A DNA stretch of 64,000 nt, taken from NCBI RefSeq assembly GCF_022647325.1, contig NZ_CP071405.1, positions 310,001 through 374,000 on the forward strand, written 5' to 3'. Position 1 is the stretch's first letter; each line of letters opens with the position of its first letter. The position numbers and the translations under genes were made by a program. Below are positions 50,091 to 58,652 of this stretch, in pieces. This DNA is from Pantoea deleyi. Lineage in GTDB: Bacteria; Pseudomonadota; Gammaproteobacteria; Enterobacterales; Enterobacteriaceae. Under the pieces are notes generated by a model that worked only from the letters and a program-made list of their open reading frames with translations, did not search any database and was not told the origin of the DNA.

Positions 50091-50891
50091 TTACCAGGTC
50101 GCGCGCATGCGCTCGCGTACTAGGGAAGAGCTGTGACGGTTGGCCGCCCCCAGGCGGCTCTTCAGGCTCGGATCCTGACGGGCATCGCTGATGGCCTTCT
50201 GCAGGGCGATTTCGACCATCGCGACATCCGCATCGGACGGCGCATCGGGATCGGCCACGTTCAGCAGATCGGCGAGCAGGCCCAGGGTGGCGAAGTTATC
50301 GACGTCATACGCCATCGGCGGAATGGTGGCGGCCAGTTTTTCCAGCGCCTCCACGGACCGCAGCGTAATGCGGGCCGCTGACGCTTTGCCCATGGCGTGC
50401 ACCAGAACGCCCTGATCGTTGAGCGCAATCAGGCGGTTAGCCTGATAACCGTGCGCCAGAAACGCGCCGGACATCGCCTTGCCGACAATCAGGCCGATAA
50501 CCGGATGACCGTCCAGGCGCGCACCGGCATAGGCACCCGTCGCACCCGCCAGCGCCTGGTGGATCCCGAACGCCTCTTCGCGGCGGCCATAGGCCTGACT
50601 CGGCACATCAATCACCGCCACAATCGGGCGCTTCACGGCGCAGTGTTTGTCCGCTTCACGCGTTTCATTTACCACCTTCGCCAGCGTCCAGCCCTCCAGC
50701 AGGCCGACTTCGCCCTGTGCGGCGCGCGGATAGTGGTTATGCGCATCGGGCACCACCGCGACAAAGCGAACGATTTCACCGTTGAGCTGGCCGTCAGCCA
50801 CCTGAACAGAGGCGCACAGGCCGCTCAGGCGCTGCGCATGGGGTGCCAGTTTTTCCAGCCAGGTGGCACCGCGGCTGCGTGTCTGCGTCAT
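50091..50891 (-). CDS. mdcE: Malonate decarboxylase gamma subunit (co-decarboxylase)
   Basis: MdcE works with MdcD to decarboxylate malonyl-S-ACP to acetyl-S-ACP. The 266-residue product has the carboxyltransferase/crotonase-like fold, with VVNETREADKHCAVKRPIVAVIDVPSQAYGRREEAFG and IVGKAMSGAFLAHGYQANRLIAL visible as family segments. Its ATG shares one base with the mdcD stop. Cytoplasmic. Confidence 0.92.
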   Translation of the reverse strand: MTQTRSRGATWLEKLAPHAQRLSGLCASVQVADGQLNGEIVRFVAVVPDAHNHYPRAAQGEVGLLEGWTLAKVVNETREADKHCAVKRPIVAVIDVPSQAYGRREEAFGIHQALAGATGAYAGARLDGHPVIGLIVGKAMSGAFLAHGYQANRLIALNDQGVLVHAMGKASAARITLRSVEALEKLAATIPPMAYDVDNFATLGLLADLLNVADPDAPSDADVAMVEIALQKAISDARQDPSLKSRLGAANRHSSSLVRERMRATW

Positions 50892-51724
50892 TATTTCTCC
50901 TCCCGGGCAAAAAGCTGTTTGATCTGCGCGGTATCCGCCTGCTGGCGGGTGTCGAACTGCGTCAGACGTGACAGGAAATCGTCATAGTTGTCGCTGCGAT
51001 GCTGCGCCGGGACGCCTCTGTCGATAAACTCCTGCATGGCCGTTTTCACGGCGTTGATACCGTCATCGACCAGCGCATCGACCAGGCCGCTGGCGTAGCG
51101 GATCTCGCCGCCGGTCATGCTCCAGATAAACGGCCGATCGCGTGAGTCATACTCTTCAATGCCCGCCTCCTGCTCGATGACCTGCGGGCCGTTCAGCCCC
51201 AGACGGGCTTCACGCGTCACAATCAGGTAGCTGCAGAGCGCGGCGGCGATAGACATGCCGCCAAAGCAGCCCACGGTGCCGCTGATGATGCCGATCACCG
51301 GGGTATAGCGGCGCAGATCGACAATCGCCGCATGGATATCAGCAATCGCCGCCAGGCCCAGGTTGGCCTCCTGCAGGCGCACGCCGCCGGTTTCCAGGCA
51401 GAGCACCGCCTGGGTCGGAATGCCGTTGCGGTTATCTTCCGCCGCCAGCTCCAGCGCTGCGGCCATCTTCGCGCCGGAGACTTCGCCCATGCTGCCGCCC
51501 TGGAAGGTGCCTTCGATGGCAATCACCACCGCTGGCTGACCGTTCAGCGTGCCGCGCGCCACCACCATGCCGTCATCCGACTGCGGAACCACACCCTGCG
51601 GGGCGAGCCACGGCGACATGATGCCTTCGAAGGGATCGAGCAGTTCACGGTAGCTGCCCGCATCGAGCAGCGCATGGGCGCGTTCACGGGCCCGTAGTTC
51701 AATAAAGCTGGCATCGTTACGCAT
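50891..51724 (-). CDS. mdcD: Malonate decarboxylase beta subunit
   Basis: MdcD is the main decarboxylase subunit and resembles acetyl-CoA carboxylase beta-type carboxyltransferases. The 277-residue product has the oxyanion-type glycine motifs GSMGEVSGAKM and IISGTVGCFGGMSIAAALCSY. It overlaps mdcC by eight bases at its start and mdcE by one base at its end, so subunits should be made in step. Confidence 0.92.
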   Translation of the reverse strand: MRNDASFIELRARERAHALLDAGSYRELLDPFEGIMSPWLAPQGVVPQSDDGMVVARGTLNGQPAVVIAIEGTFQGGSMGEVSGAKMAAALELAAEDNRNGIPTQAVLCLETGGVRLQEANLGLAAIADIHAAIVDLRRYTPVIGIISGTVGCFGGMSIAAALCSYLIVTREARLGLNGPQVIEQEAGIEEYDSRDRPFIWSMTGGEIRYASGLVDALVDDGINAVKTAMQEFIDRGVPAQHRSDNYDDFLSRLTQFDTRQQADTAQIKQLFAREEK

Positions 51725-52016
51725 GGCTCACCCCTTCAAAAACCTGTTCAATACGGATGCGCGCCACGCCGGGCGTCGCGCCGAAATCGTGGATAATCAG
51801 CTCGCCAGCGGGCAGGCCGCTGATCAGATTCAGGCGATCAAACAGCGCCTTCCAGCGGGCGTCGCTGTTATCCAGTGAGGTGGTGATAGCAATACTCAGC
51901 GTCTGGCCTGGGGTTGCGGTGTACAGCACTTCCATATCACCGGAACCAACGGCCCCGGCCAGCGCTCTGCCACTGAGCAGGCGGTTAGCAGGTAGAGATA
52001 ATGTGATGTGTTCCAT
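51717..52016 (-). CDS. mdcC: Malonate decarboxylase acyl carrier protein (delta subunit)
   Basis: MdcC carries acetyl and malonyl groups on a phosphoribosyl-dephospho-CoA arm. The 99-residue product has VGSGDMEVL, in which Ser25 is the attachment site by comparison with Klebsiella. It is unlike the usual fatty-acid ACP and lacks a DSL motif, as expected for this family. It lies eight bases after mdcB. Confidence 0.92.
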   Translation of the reverse strand: MEHITLSLPANRLLSGRALAGAVGSGDMEVLYTATPGQTLSIAITTSLDNSDARWKALFDRLNLISGLPAGELIIHDFGATPGVARIRIEQVFEGVSHA

Positions 52017-52024
52017 AATGGCCT

Positions 52025-52885
52025 CTAAAAATATGAGTGTTCAGGCGAACAGACCCGATCGATAAACAGCGTCGCGGCCAGCAGATCAGCAGCCCCGCCC
52101 GGTGAGGCGTTGAGCGCCAGCATCCGGCGGTCGAGCCGCGCCAGCGCCTGTGCGCCCTCTGCGGTGTGGCAGCCGCCCGCCAGCAGAACGGCGCGCGCGC
52201 CCTGTTGCATCGCGTTGAGCCCGGTCATGCCGGCACGCGACAGCACACAGGTGTCGCTGAGCGAGGTCATGATCGCCATCAGCGCATCCAGCCGGGCTTC
52301 GCTTTCGCTGGCACCCACCGCCCGGCTGGCCATCAGCTGCGGCAGCGCCAGTTTCATGATGTGCGGAAACGCCTGCTGTGCCTCTTCGCGTGCGCCAGGC
52401 ACCCGATAGCGGTGGGTCGCTTTCAGCCCTTTGCTGAACTGTTTTGGCGCGCCACTATCCGGCAGGCTGGCGAGCGCGGCCGCGGTGCGGGTCAGCTGAG
52501 CCGCCCGGCCGGTGCCACCCAGCATCGCTGCGGCACTGACCAGCAGGCCCAGCGCCCAGATTGCGCCGCGATGGGTGTTCACGCCGCCGGTCGCCGCCAT
52601 CATCTGCTGTTCGCCGTCGCGGCCCAGGCGGCCCACCGTTTCGCGCAGGGCGATATCGGCGGGGCGCAGCCAGCTGTGACGGGCCAGCGCCAGAAAGGCG
52701 GGCTCCAGGCTGTGAGCGGAACGCTCCATCAGCGCCAGCGTCAGATCCTGATGCGCGCCGTTTCCCCGACTGTCGACCAGACCCGGCTTAGGGCTCAGAC
52801 GGGCTTCATCGATCAGACAATCACGCGCAATCGTGGCCAGCTGGCTGGCCTGCGCCTCGCTCTGGGTCGGTGACAGCAGTTTCAT
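52025..52885 (-). CDS. mdcB: Triphosphoribosyl-dephospho-CoA synthase MdcB
   Basis: MdcB joins ATP and 3'-dephospho-CoA to make the prosthetic-group precursor used by MdcG. The 286-residue product belongs to the CitG/MdcB family, with EARLSPKPGLVDSRGNGAHQDL near the N-terminus and GVNTHRGAIWALGLL in the middle. Its ATG shares one base with the mdcA stop (TAATG), with GGAG upstream. Confidence 0.92.
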   Translation of the reverse strand: MKLLSPTQSEAQASQLATIARDCLIDEARLSPKPGLVDSRGNGAHQDLTLALMERSAHSLEPAFLALARHSWLRPADIALRETVGRLGRDGEQQMMAATGGVNTHRGAIWALGLLVSAAAMLGGTGRAAQLTRTAAALASLPDSGAPKQFSKGLKATHRYRVPGAREEAQQAFPHIMKLALPQLMASRAVGASESEARLDALMAIMTSLSDTCVLSRAGMTGLNAMQQGARAVLLAGGCHTAEGAQALARLDRRMLALNASPGGAADLLAATLFIDRVCSPEHSYF

Positions 52886-54540
52886 TACCAGCTCCGGAAT
52901 TTAGCGGGTGGGTTGTACAGGCCGCCTGACCATTCAACCAGGTCGGCGACGCTGCCGGCCGCCAGCAGGGAGCGGGTCGCGTCGGAGCGGCGGATACCCA
53001 TATCTTCCGGGTAGACCACTTTGCCGCTTTTACGCAGCGCGGTGACGCGGGCGGCATCGACGCCCAGACCGATATCGGTAATACCCGCGACGGCGGCAAC
53101 CATGGCGCGACGCTCTTCCAGGCTCTCCGCCCGGTAGAGATAGGCGATGCCCTCTTCGGTCAGGACATGGGTGACGTCATCGCCGTAGATCATGACCGGT
53201 GCCAGCGGCATACCGGCGGATTTGGCGACATCGACCGCATCGAGTTTTTCCACAAAGGTCGGTTTGGCCCCGGCCTGGAAGGTCTCCACCATCTGCACCA
53301 CCAGTTTCTTACCGCGCTGCATCGGATCCGGCTCGGTGATCATATTCAGCCAGGCGGGAGAGGCGTGACGGCGGCCGTGCGGGTCATGACCCATGTTCGG
53401 TGCGCCACCGAAGCCGGACAGCCGGCCACGGGTCACGGTCGAGGAGTTCGCCAGTCCGTCCACCTGCAGGGTCGCGCCGATAAACATATCGACCGCGTAC
53501 TGGCCCGCCAGCTGACAGAAGGCGCGGTTAGATCGCATCGAGCCATCGCTGCCGGTAAAGAAGATGTCGGGGCGGGCGCGGATATACTCTTCCATCCCCA
53601 GCTCGCCGCCAAAGCAGTGCACGCTCTCCACCCAGCCGCTCTCAATCGCCGGGATCAGCGTCGGGTGCGGGTTCAGCGCCCAGTGCTTACAGATTTTGCC
53701 TTTCAGACCCAGCTGTTCGCCGTAGGTGGGCAGCAGCAGCTCAATCGCGGCGGTGTTAAAGCCGATGCCGTGGTTGAGCGACTGCACCTGATGCTCGGCG
53801 TAGATGCCCTTGATCGCCATCATTGCCATCAGGATATGTTCCTGTTTAATCAGGCGCGGATCGCGGGTAAACAGCGGCTCGATAAAGAAGGGTTTGTCGG
53901 CGACCACAACGTAGTCGATCCACGAGCCGGGAATATCGACGCGCGGCAGGTCGGTTTCATCGTCGACCAGTTCATTCACCTGAGCGATAACGATCCCGTC
54001 GCGAAACGCTGCGGCTTCCACCAGCGCCGGGGTATCTTCAGTACCCGGACCGGTATAGAGGTTGCCTTTGCGGTCGGCTTTGTAACCGGCAATCAGCGCC
54101 ACATTCGGGCTGAGATCAACATAGAGGCGGGCGTAGAGTTCGATGTAGGTGTGGATAGCACCGATTTCCAGCTGGCCATCCTCCAGCAGCTGCGACATGC
54201 GCAGGCTCTGCGGACCGGAAAAGGAGAAGTCGAGTTTGCGGGCGATGCCTTTTTCAAAAATGTCGAGATGTTCGCTGCGGCCGACGCTGGGCATAATCAT
54301 GTGCAGGTCGTGGATCTTCGCCGGGTTCACCTGCGCCAGGGTGCGGGACAGGAAGTCCGCCTGTTTCTGGTTGTTCCCTTCCAGAACCACCCGGTCGCCG
54401 GGGGCGATTAACTGTTCCAGCGCTTCTGTGGCTCTTTCCACAGGAATGACTTTGCCATCAAGGGGAAAGGAGGCCATACGACGCGCTTTCTCACTGCGGC
54501 GTGTGTTCCACTCCCGGGCAGGCGTTTGGCCTGTGTTCAT
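52885..54540 (-). CDS. mdcA: Malonate decarboxylase alpha subunit (acetyl-S-ACP:malonate ACP transferase)
   Basis: MdcA exchanges acetate for malonate on the ACP arm, so the enzyme turns over without free CoA. The 551-residue product is a class I CoA-transferase-like protein similar to citrate lyase alpha; segments GNNQKQADFLSRTLAQV and VHCFGGELGMEEYIRARPDIFF are visible. The ATG has AGGAGG seven bases upstream. It is first in the mdc operon, and an inverted repeat for a LysR-type activator lies about 45-60 bases upstream. Confidence 0.94.
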   Translation of the reverse strand: MNTGQTPAREWNTRRSEKARRMASFPLDGKVIPVERATEALEQLIAPGDRVVLEGNNQKQADFLSRTLAQVNPAKIHDLHMIMPSVGRSEHLDIFEKGIARKLDFSFSGPQSLRMSQLLEDGQLEIGAIHTYIELYARLYVDLSPNVALIAGYKADRKGNLYTGPGTEDTPALVEAAAFRDGIVIAQVNELVDDETDLPRVDIPGSWIDYVVVADKPFFIEPLFTRDPRLIKQEHILMAMMAIKGIYAEHQVQSLNHGIGFNTAAIELLLPTYGEQLGLKGKICKHWALNPHPTLIPAIESGWVESVHCFGGELGMEEYIRARPDIFFTGSDGSMRSNRAFCQLAGQYAVDMFIGATLQVDGLANSSTVTRGRLSGFGGAPNMGHDPHGRRHASPAWLNMITEPDPMQRGKKLVVQMVETFQAGAKPTFVEKLDAVDVAKSAGMPLAPVMIYGDDVTHVLTEEGIAYLYRAESLEERRAMVAAVAGITDIGLGVDAARVTALRKSGKVVYPEDMGIRRSDATRSLLAAGSVADLVEWSGGLYNPPAKFRSW

Positions 54541-54583
54541 TTCAACCTCCTGATTGGAATCGATCTGGTTACGTTTTTGCTGA

Positions 54584-54601
54584 ATAAAGTCTGTGCTTTA
54601 T
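54584..54601 (-). promoter_or_regulatory. Candidate MdcR operator upstream of mdcA
   Basis: Perfect inverted repeat ATAAAG-N6-CTTTAT, 43-61 bases ahead of the mdcA ATG, with the T-N11-A symmetry typical of LysR-type binding sites. It is the only strong dyad in the mdcA upstream region. Assignment to MdcR is inference. Confidence 0.55.
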
Positions 54602-54750
54602 GCCCACCCTGTTCAATTAAGCAAAAAGGCGGAACGTTAGGTTTAAAGTAATGATGCGCGGGGGAGGGAGAGCGACGTACTGCGTCTAAGCCGTTAACGA
54701 TGACGCTCATGTCTACGCCGGATCTGAATGTGACCCCGGCGGACAGGCAT

Positions 54751-54775
54751 AAAAAAAGCAGGCCGGAGCCTGCTT
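54751..54775 (-). terminator. glpD intrinsic terminator
   Basis: On the minus strand AAGCAGGC-TCCG-GCCTGCTT ends in seven T (plus-strand A run at 54751-54757). It lies just past the glpD stop. Confidence 0.93.
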
Positions 54776-54796
54776 CATGATGAAGGGGGAATCTGC

Positions 54797-56302
54797 TTAT
54801 GAAGCCAGCGACAGAACCGGTTTCGCTTTCGCTGCCAGCCATTCGGCGACGCGGGCCTGCTGCTCTTTGGTCAGCCACATGCCCTGTTTGGTACGACGCC
54901 AGATCGCATCATCCAGTTCACGCACCCACTCATGCTGCACCAGGTAGCGCAACTCCGCTTCGTAGAACTCATGGCCGAAGTTCTCGCCCAGATCGTTCAG
55001 GCTCTTCGCGCCCGCCAGCAGGGTTTCGGTATTGCTGCCGTAGGTGCGCGAGAAGTGACGCGCCATGTTTTCGCTGATAAACGGATAGCGGCGACGCAGG
55101 CTGGCCGCGTAGTCGTCGCTGGTGCCGTTGATATTGCCGCCCGGCAGTACGCAGTTCTTCGTCCAGGCCGGACCGGCGTTCGGGTAGTACTTCGCCAGTT
55201 TCTCCAGCGCATGTTCTGCCAGCTTACGGTAAGTGGTCAGCTTGCCGCCGAACACCGACAGCAGCGGAGCCTGACCGTTGTCGTCGCGCACGTCCAGGGT
55301 GTAATCGCGGGTGATCGTCTGCGGGGAATCCGATTCGTCATCACACAGCGGACGCACACCGGAGTAAGACCAAACGATATCGTCGGCGGTCAGCTGCTTT
55401 TTAAAGTGTCCGTTGAACACTTTCAGCAGGTACTCGGTTTCGCTGTCATCGATATGGACGTTTTTCGGATCGCCTTTGTACTCCACGTCGGTGGTGCCGA
55501 TGATGGAGAACTCATCCATCCACGGAATCACAAACACGATGCGATTATCTTCGTTCTGCAGAATGTAGGCCTGCTTCTCGGTGTGCACGCGCGGCACCAC
55601 GATATGGCTGCCTTTGATCAGGCGGATGCCGTACGGCGATTTCAGTTGCAGGCCATCGTCGAACAGCTGCTTGACCCACGGGCCAGCCGCATTGACCAGG
55701 CCTTTTGCCTGCCAGGTGTGGATTTTGCCGCTGTCGACATCTTCCGCTTCCACCTTCCACAGGCCGCCTTCGCGCCAGGCGCGGGTCACGCGGGTACGGG
55801 TACGCACTTCGCCGCCGCGCTTCACCACTTCCTGTGCATTCAGCACGACCATGCGGGCGTCGTCCACCCAGCAGTCAGAATATTCGAATCCGCGCGTAAT
55901 CTCCGGCTTCAGGGCCGAATCTGCGCCAAAGCGCAAGCTCTTACTACCCGGCAGACTGGTGCGCTTGCCGAGATGGTCATACATAAACAGGCCGGTACGG
56001 ATCATCCACGCCGGACGCAGATGCGGACGGTGCGGCAGACGGAAGCGCATCGGGAACGCCAGATGCGGGGCCATTTTCAGCAGCACTTCACGCTCAGCCA
56101 GCGCTTCGCTGACCAGGCGGAATTCGTAATGTTCAAGGTAGCGCAAGCCGCCGTGAATCAGTTTTGAACTGGCAGAGGAGGTCGCGCAAGCCAGATCCCG
56201 CGCCTCCAGCATTAACACCGACAGTCCGCGTCCTGCAGCGTCTGCTGCAATGCCGGCACCGTTGATGCCGCCGCCGATCACGATCAGGTCTTTGGTTTCC
56301 AC
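54797..56302 (-). CDS. glpD: Aerobic glycerol-3-phosphate dehydrogenase
   Basis: GlpD oxidises glycerol-3-phosphate to dihydroxyacetone phosphate and passes electrons to quinone at the inner membrane. The 501-residue product has the FAD-binding motif DLIVIGGGINGAGIAADAAGRG and SSKLIHGGLRYLE. The start is GTG at 56302, preceded by GGAGGAG. It is divergent from glpEGR across GlpR operators, so repression by GlpR is expected. UgpBAECQ in this window supplies its substrate. Confidence 0.96.
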   Translation of the reverse strand: METKDLIVIGGGINGAGIAADAAGRGLSVLMLEARDLACATSSASSKLIHGGLRYLEHYEFRLVSEALAEREVLLKMAPHLAFPMRFRLPHRPHLRPAWMIRTGLFMYDHLGKRTSLPGSKSLRFGADSALKPEITRGFEYSDCWVDDARMVVLNAQEVVKRGGEVRTRTRVTRAWREGGLWKVEAEDVDSGKIHTWQAKGLVNAAGPWVKQLFDDGLQLKSPYGIRLIKGSHIVVPRVHTEKQAYILQNEDNRIVFVIPWMDEFSIIGTTDVEYKGDPKNVHIDDSETEYLLKVFNGHFKKQLTADDIVWSYSGVRPLCDDESDSPQTITRDYTLDVRDDNGQAPLLSVFGGKLTTYRKLAEHALEKLAKYYPNAGPAWTKNCVLPGGNINGTSDDYAASLRRRYPFISENMARHFSRTYGSNTETLLAGAKSLNDLGENFGHEFYEAELRYLVQHEWVRELDDAIWRRTKQGMWLTKEQQARVAEWLAAKAKPVLSLAS

Positions 56303-56314
56303 GTCATCTCCTCC

Positions 56315-56354
56315 GATGTTCGGAATAGTTCACTAATGTTCGTTTTCGAGCATA
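56315..56354. promoter_or_regulatory. Tandem GlpR operators
   Basis: AATGTTCGTTTTCGAGCATA (56335-56354) closely matches the 20-base GlpR operator (WATGTTCGWTAWCGAACATW). A weaker 20-base copy, GATGTTCG-N5-GTTCACT, abuts it at 56315-56334. They lie 13-50 bases upstream of the glpD start. Confidence 0.8.
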
Positions 56355-56529
56355 ATCATAATCACAAACCAACATTTACGCCAGCATTTAACCCGCTAAA
56401 AACAATTTTGCGTGATATAGCTAACATTCTGCCCACCAAAAAAACCGATACCCGTAACGATTGTCAGGTTATCGGCGTGGATTATCGGGTTACACTACGC
56501 GCTATCGTGATGCTGTTATGAGAGATCCC

Positions 56530-56856
56530 ATGGAAACGTTCGAATGTATTGATGTGCAGCAGGCGCAGGCGCGTCTGGCGCAGGGTGCGCTGCTGGTGGA
56601 TATCCGCGATCCGCAGAGTTACGCCCTGGGGCATGCGGCCGGCGCGCTGCATCTGACCAACACCAACCTCAGCGACTTTATCAGTGGTGCCGACCAGAGC
56701 CTGCCGGTGCTGGTGATGTGCTATCACGGCAACAGCAGCAAAAGCGCAGCACAGTATCTGCTGGGCCAGGGCTTCAGCGCAGCGTACAGCATCGATGGCG
56801 GCTTCGATGCCTGGCGTGCTGCTTTTCCCCAGCAGGTCGCCCTCGGCAGTGAATAG
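56530..56856 (+). CDS. glpE: Thiosulfate sulfurtransferase GlpE
   Basis: GlpE is a single-domain rhodanese that moves sulfur from thiosulfate to cyanide or thioredoxin. The 108-residue product has [17 protein letters not shown], the active-site loop CYHGNSSK with Cys64, and [10 protein letters not shown]. The ATG at 56530 gives the E. coli length; upstream in-frame ATGs at 56461 and 56518 are less likely. First gene of glpEGR. Confidence 0.93.
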   Translation: METFECIDVQQAQARLAQGALLVDIRDPQSYALGHAAGALHLTNTNLSDFISGADQSLPVLVMCYHGNSSKSAAQYLLGQGFSAAYSIDGGFDAWRAAFPQQVALGSE

Positions 56857-56885
56857 ACGGCGGCTCGTCACATGGAGCGTTACTG

Positions 56886-57707
56886 ATGCGCATTACCCAG
56901 TTTAACCAGCCGCGCATGGCGCAGGCGTTTGTGGACTATATGGCGACGCGCGGCGTCACGCTGCGGATCGAACATGACAACCACTACGTCATTATGCTGG
57001 ATGATGAAAGCAGGATTGCCGTGGTCGAAAACGAACTTCAGCAGTTTCTGCACGATCCCAACCACCCGCGCTATCAGGCGGCCAGCTGGCACAGCGGCAA
57101 AACGGACAGCGGCCTGCGCTATGAGCGCAGCAACATCTGGGCAAACATCCGCGAGCGTGCGGGGCCGCTGACGATGAGCGTGATGGTGCTCTGCATCGCC
57201 GTATTTATTCTGATGCAGGTGATGGGCGATCAAACCGTGATGGCCTGGCTCTCCTGGCCGGATGCCGGCCAGCATTTTCAGGTCTGGCGCTGGTTCAGCC
57301 ATGCGCTGCTGCACTTTTCACTGCTGCACATCCTGTTTAATCTGATGTGGTGGTGGTATCTGGGCGGGGCCGTGGAGAAGCGGCTGGGCAGCGGCAAACT
57401 GTTCGTGATTATGCTGATTTCGGCCCTGCTCAGTGGCTGGCTGCAGGCGAAGTTCAGCGGCATCTGGTTTGGCGGCCTGTCGGGCGTGGTGTATGCGCTG
57501 ATGGGATACTGCTGGCTGCGCGGCGAGCGCGATCCCGACAGTGGCGTCTATCTTGAACGGGGGCTGATCGGTTTTGCGCTGGTCTGGCTGGTGATTGGCT
57601 GGTTCGGCGTCTTTGGTCTGGCGATTGCCAACGCGGCCCATGTAGCCGGGCTGCTGGTCGGGCTGGCGATGGCGCTGGCCGACACGCGTCACGTCACGCG
57701 TCGCTAG
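56886..57707 (+). CDS. glpG: Rhomboid intramembrane serine protease GlpG
   Basis: GlpG cleaves substrates within the inner membrane. The 273-residue product has a soluble N-terminal domain (1-90), six helices, the catalytic Ser199 in GGLSG, His252 in NAAHVAG and the oxyanion Asn in [11 protein letters not shown]. It lies 29 bases after glpE and 31 before glpR. Confidence 0.96.
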   Translation: MRITQFNQPRMAQAFVDYMATRGVTLRIEHDNHYVIMLDDESRIAVVENELQQFLHDPNHPRYQAASWHSGKTDSGLRYERSNIWANIRERAGPLTMSVMVLCIAVFILMQVMGDQTVMAWLSWPDAGQHFQVWRWFSHALLHFSLLHILFNLMWWWYLGGAVEKRLGSGKLFVIMLISALLSGWLQAKFSGIWFGGLSGVVYALMGYCWLRGERDPDSGVYLERGLIGFALVWLVIGWFGVFGLAIANAAHVAGLLVGLAMALADTRHVTRR

Positions 57708-57738
57708 ACGGAAATATGCAGGTTAACAGGAGAGGAAC

Positions 57739-58497
57739 GTGAAGCAGACGCAACGTCATGACGCGATTATCGATTTAGTCCGTCGTCAGGGATATGTCAG
57801 TACTGAGGAGCTGGTGGACCATTTTGAGGTCAGTCCGCAGACCATTCGTCGCGATCTTAACGATCTGGCCGATCAGAACAAAATTCAGCGCCATCACGGC
57901 GGCGCGGCGCTTCCTTCCAGCTCTGAGAATACCGCCTGGCACGATCGTAAAATGATGTGGTCAGCGGAGAAAGCGCGCATCGCCGAGCGCGTGGCCAGCC
58001 AGATCCCGGATGGAGCGACGCTGTTTATCGACATCGGCACCACGCCGGAAGCGGTGGCCCATGCGCTGCTGAACCACAGCGATCTGCGTGTGGTCACCAA
58101 CAACCTCAACGTGGCGATGCTGCTGATGGGCAAACCTGATTTCCGGGTCATCATCGCGGGCGGTGAGGTGCGGACCCGCGACGGGGCGGTGATGGGGGAA
58201 GCGACGCTCGACTTCATCTCTCAGTTCCGGCTCGATTACGGCATTCTGGGGATCAGCGGCATCGACATGGATGGTTCCCTGCTGGAGTTCGACTACCACG
58301 AAGTGCGCACCAAACGCGCCATCATCGAAAACTCACGCTGCGTGATGCTGGTGGTGGACCACTCGAAGTTTGGCCGCAACGCGATGGTGAACCTCGGCAA
58401 CATGAGCCTGCTGGACTACCTCTACACCGATAAGATGCCGCCCGCCAGCGTCATGAAAGTGATTGAGCAGCATGAGGTCCATCTCGAGCTCTGCTGA
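57739..58497 (+). CDS. glpR: DeoR family glycerol-3-phosphate regulon repressor GlpR
   Basis: GlpR represses glp genes until glycerol-3-phosphate binds. The 252-residue product has the DeoR helix-turn-helix ([35 protein letters not shown]) and a sugar-phosphate effector domain with [13 protein letters not shown]. The start is GTG at 57739 with AGGAGAGG upstream. Operators for it lie at 56315-56354. Confidence 0.95.
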   Translation: MKQTQRHDAIIDLVRRQGYVSTEELVDHFEVSPQTIRRDLNDLADQNKIQRHHGGAALPSSSENTAWHDRKMMWSAEKARIAERVASQIPDGATLFIDIGTTPEAVAHALLNHSDLRVVTNNLNVAMLLMGKPDFRVIIAGGEVRTRDGAVMGEATLDFISQFRLDYGILGISGIDMDGSLLEFDYHEVRTKRAIIENSRCVMLVVDHSKFGRNAMVNLGNMSLLDYLYTDKMPPASVMKVIEQHEVHLELC

Positions 58498-58505
58498 TTC
58501 CTGCC

Positions 58506-58531
58506 ACGCCAGCCGCCCGGCTGGCGTTTTT
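58506..58531 (+). terminator. glpR intrinsic terminator
   Basis: Perfect nine-base stem ACGCCAGCC (58506-58514) / GGCTGGCGT (58519-58527), GCCC loop, then a T run. Confidence 0.9.
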
Positions 58532-58652
58532 CTTTGATTGCTGTCGCTTTTTTCCTCACTCGCGTCTTTACTTAATCGGTTGCTGGCAGCCGAATGCCAG
58601 CCTGTGCGCTTTCTCTTTTTGCTTCACCTCATGCTTAACAGAAGGGAGTGAT

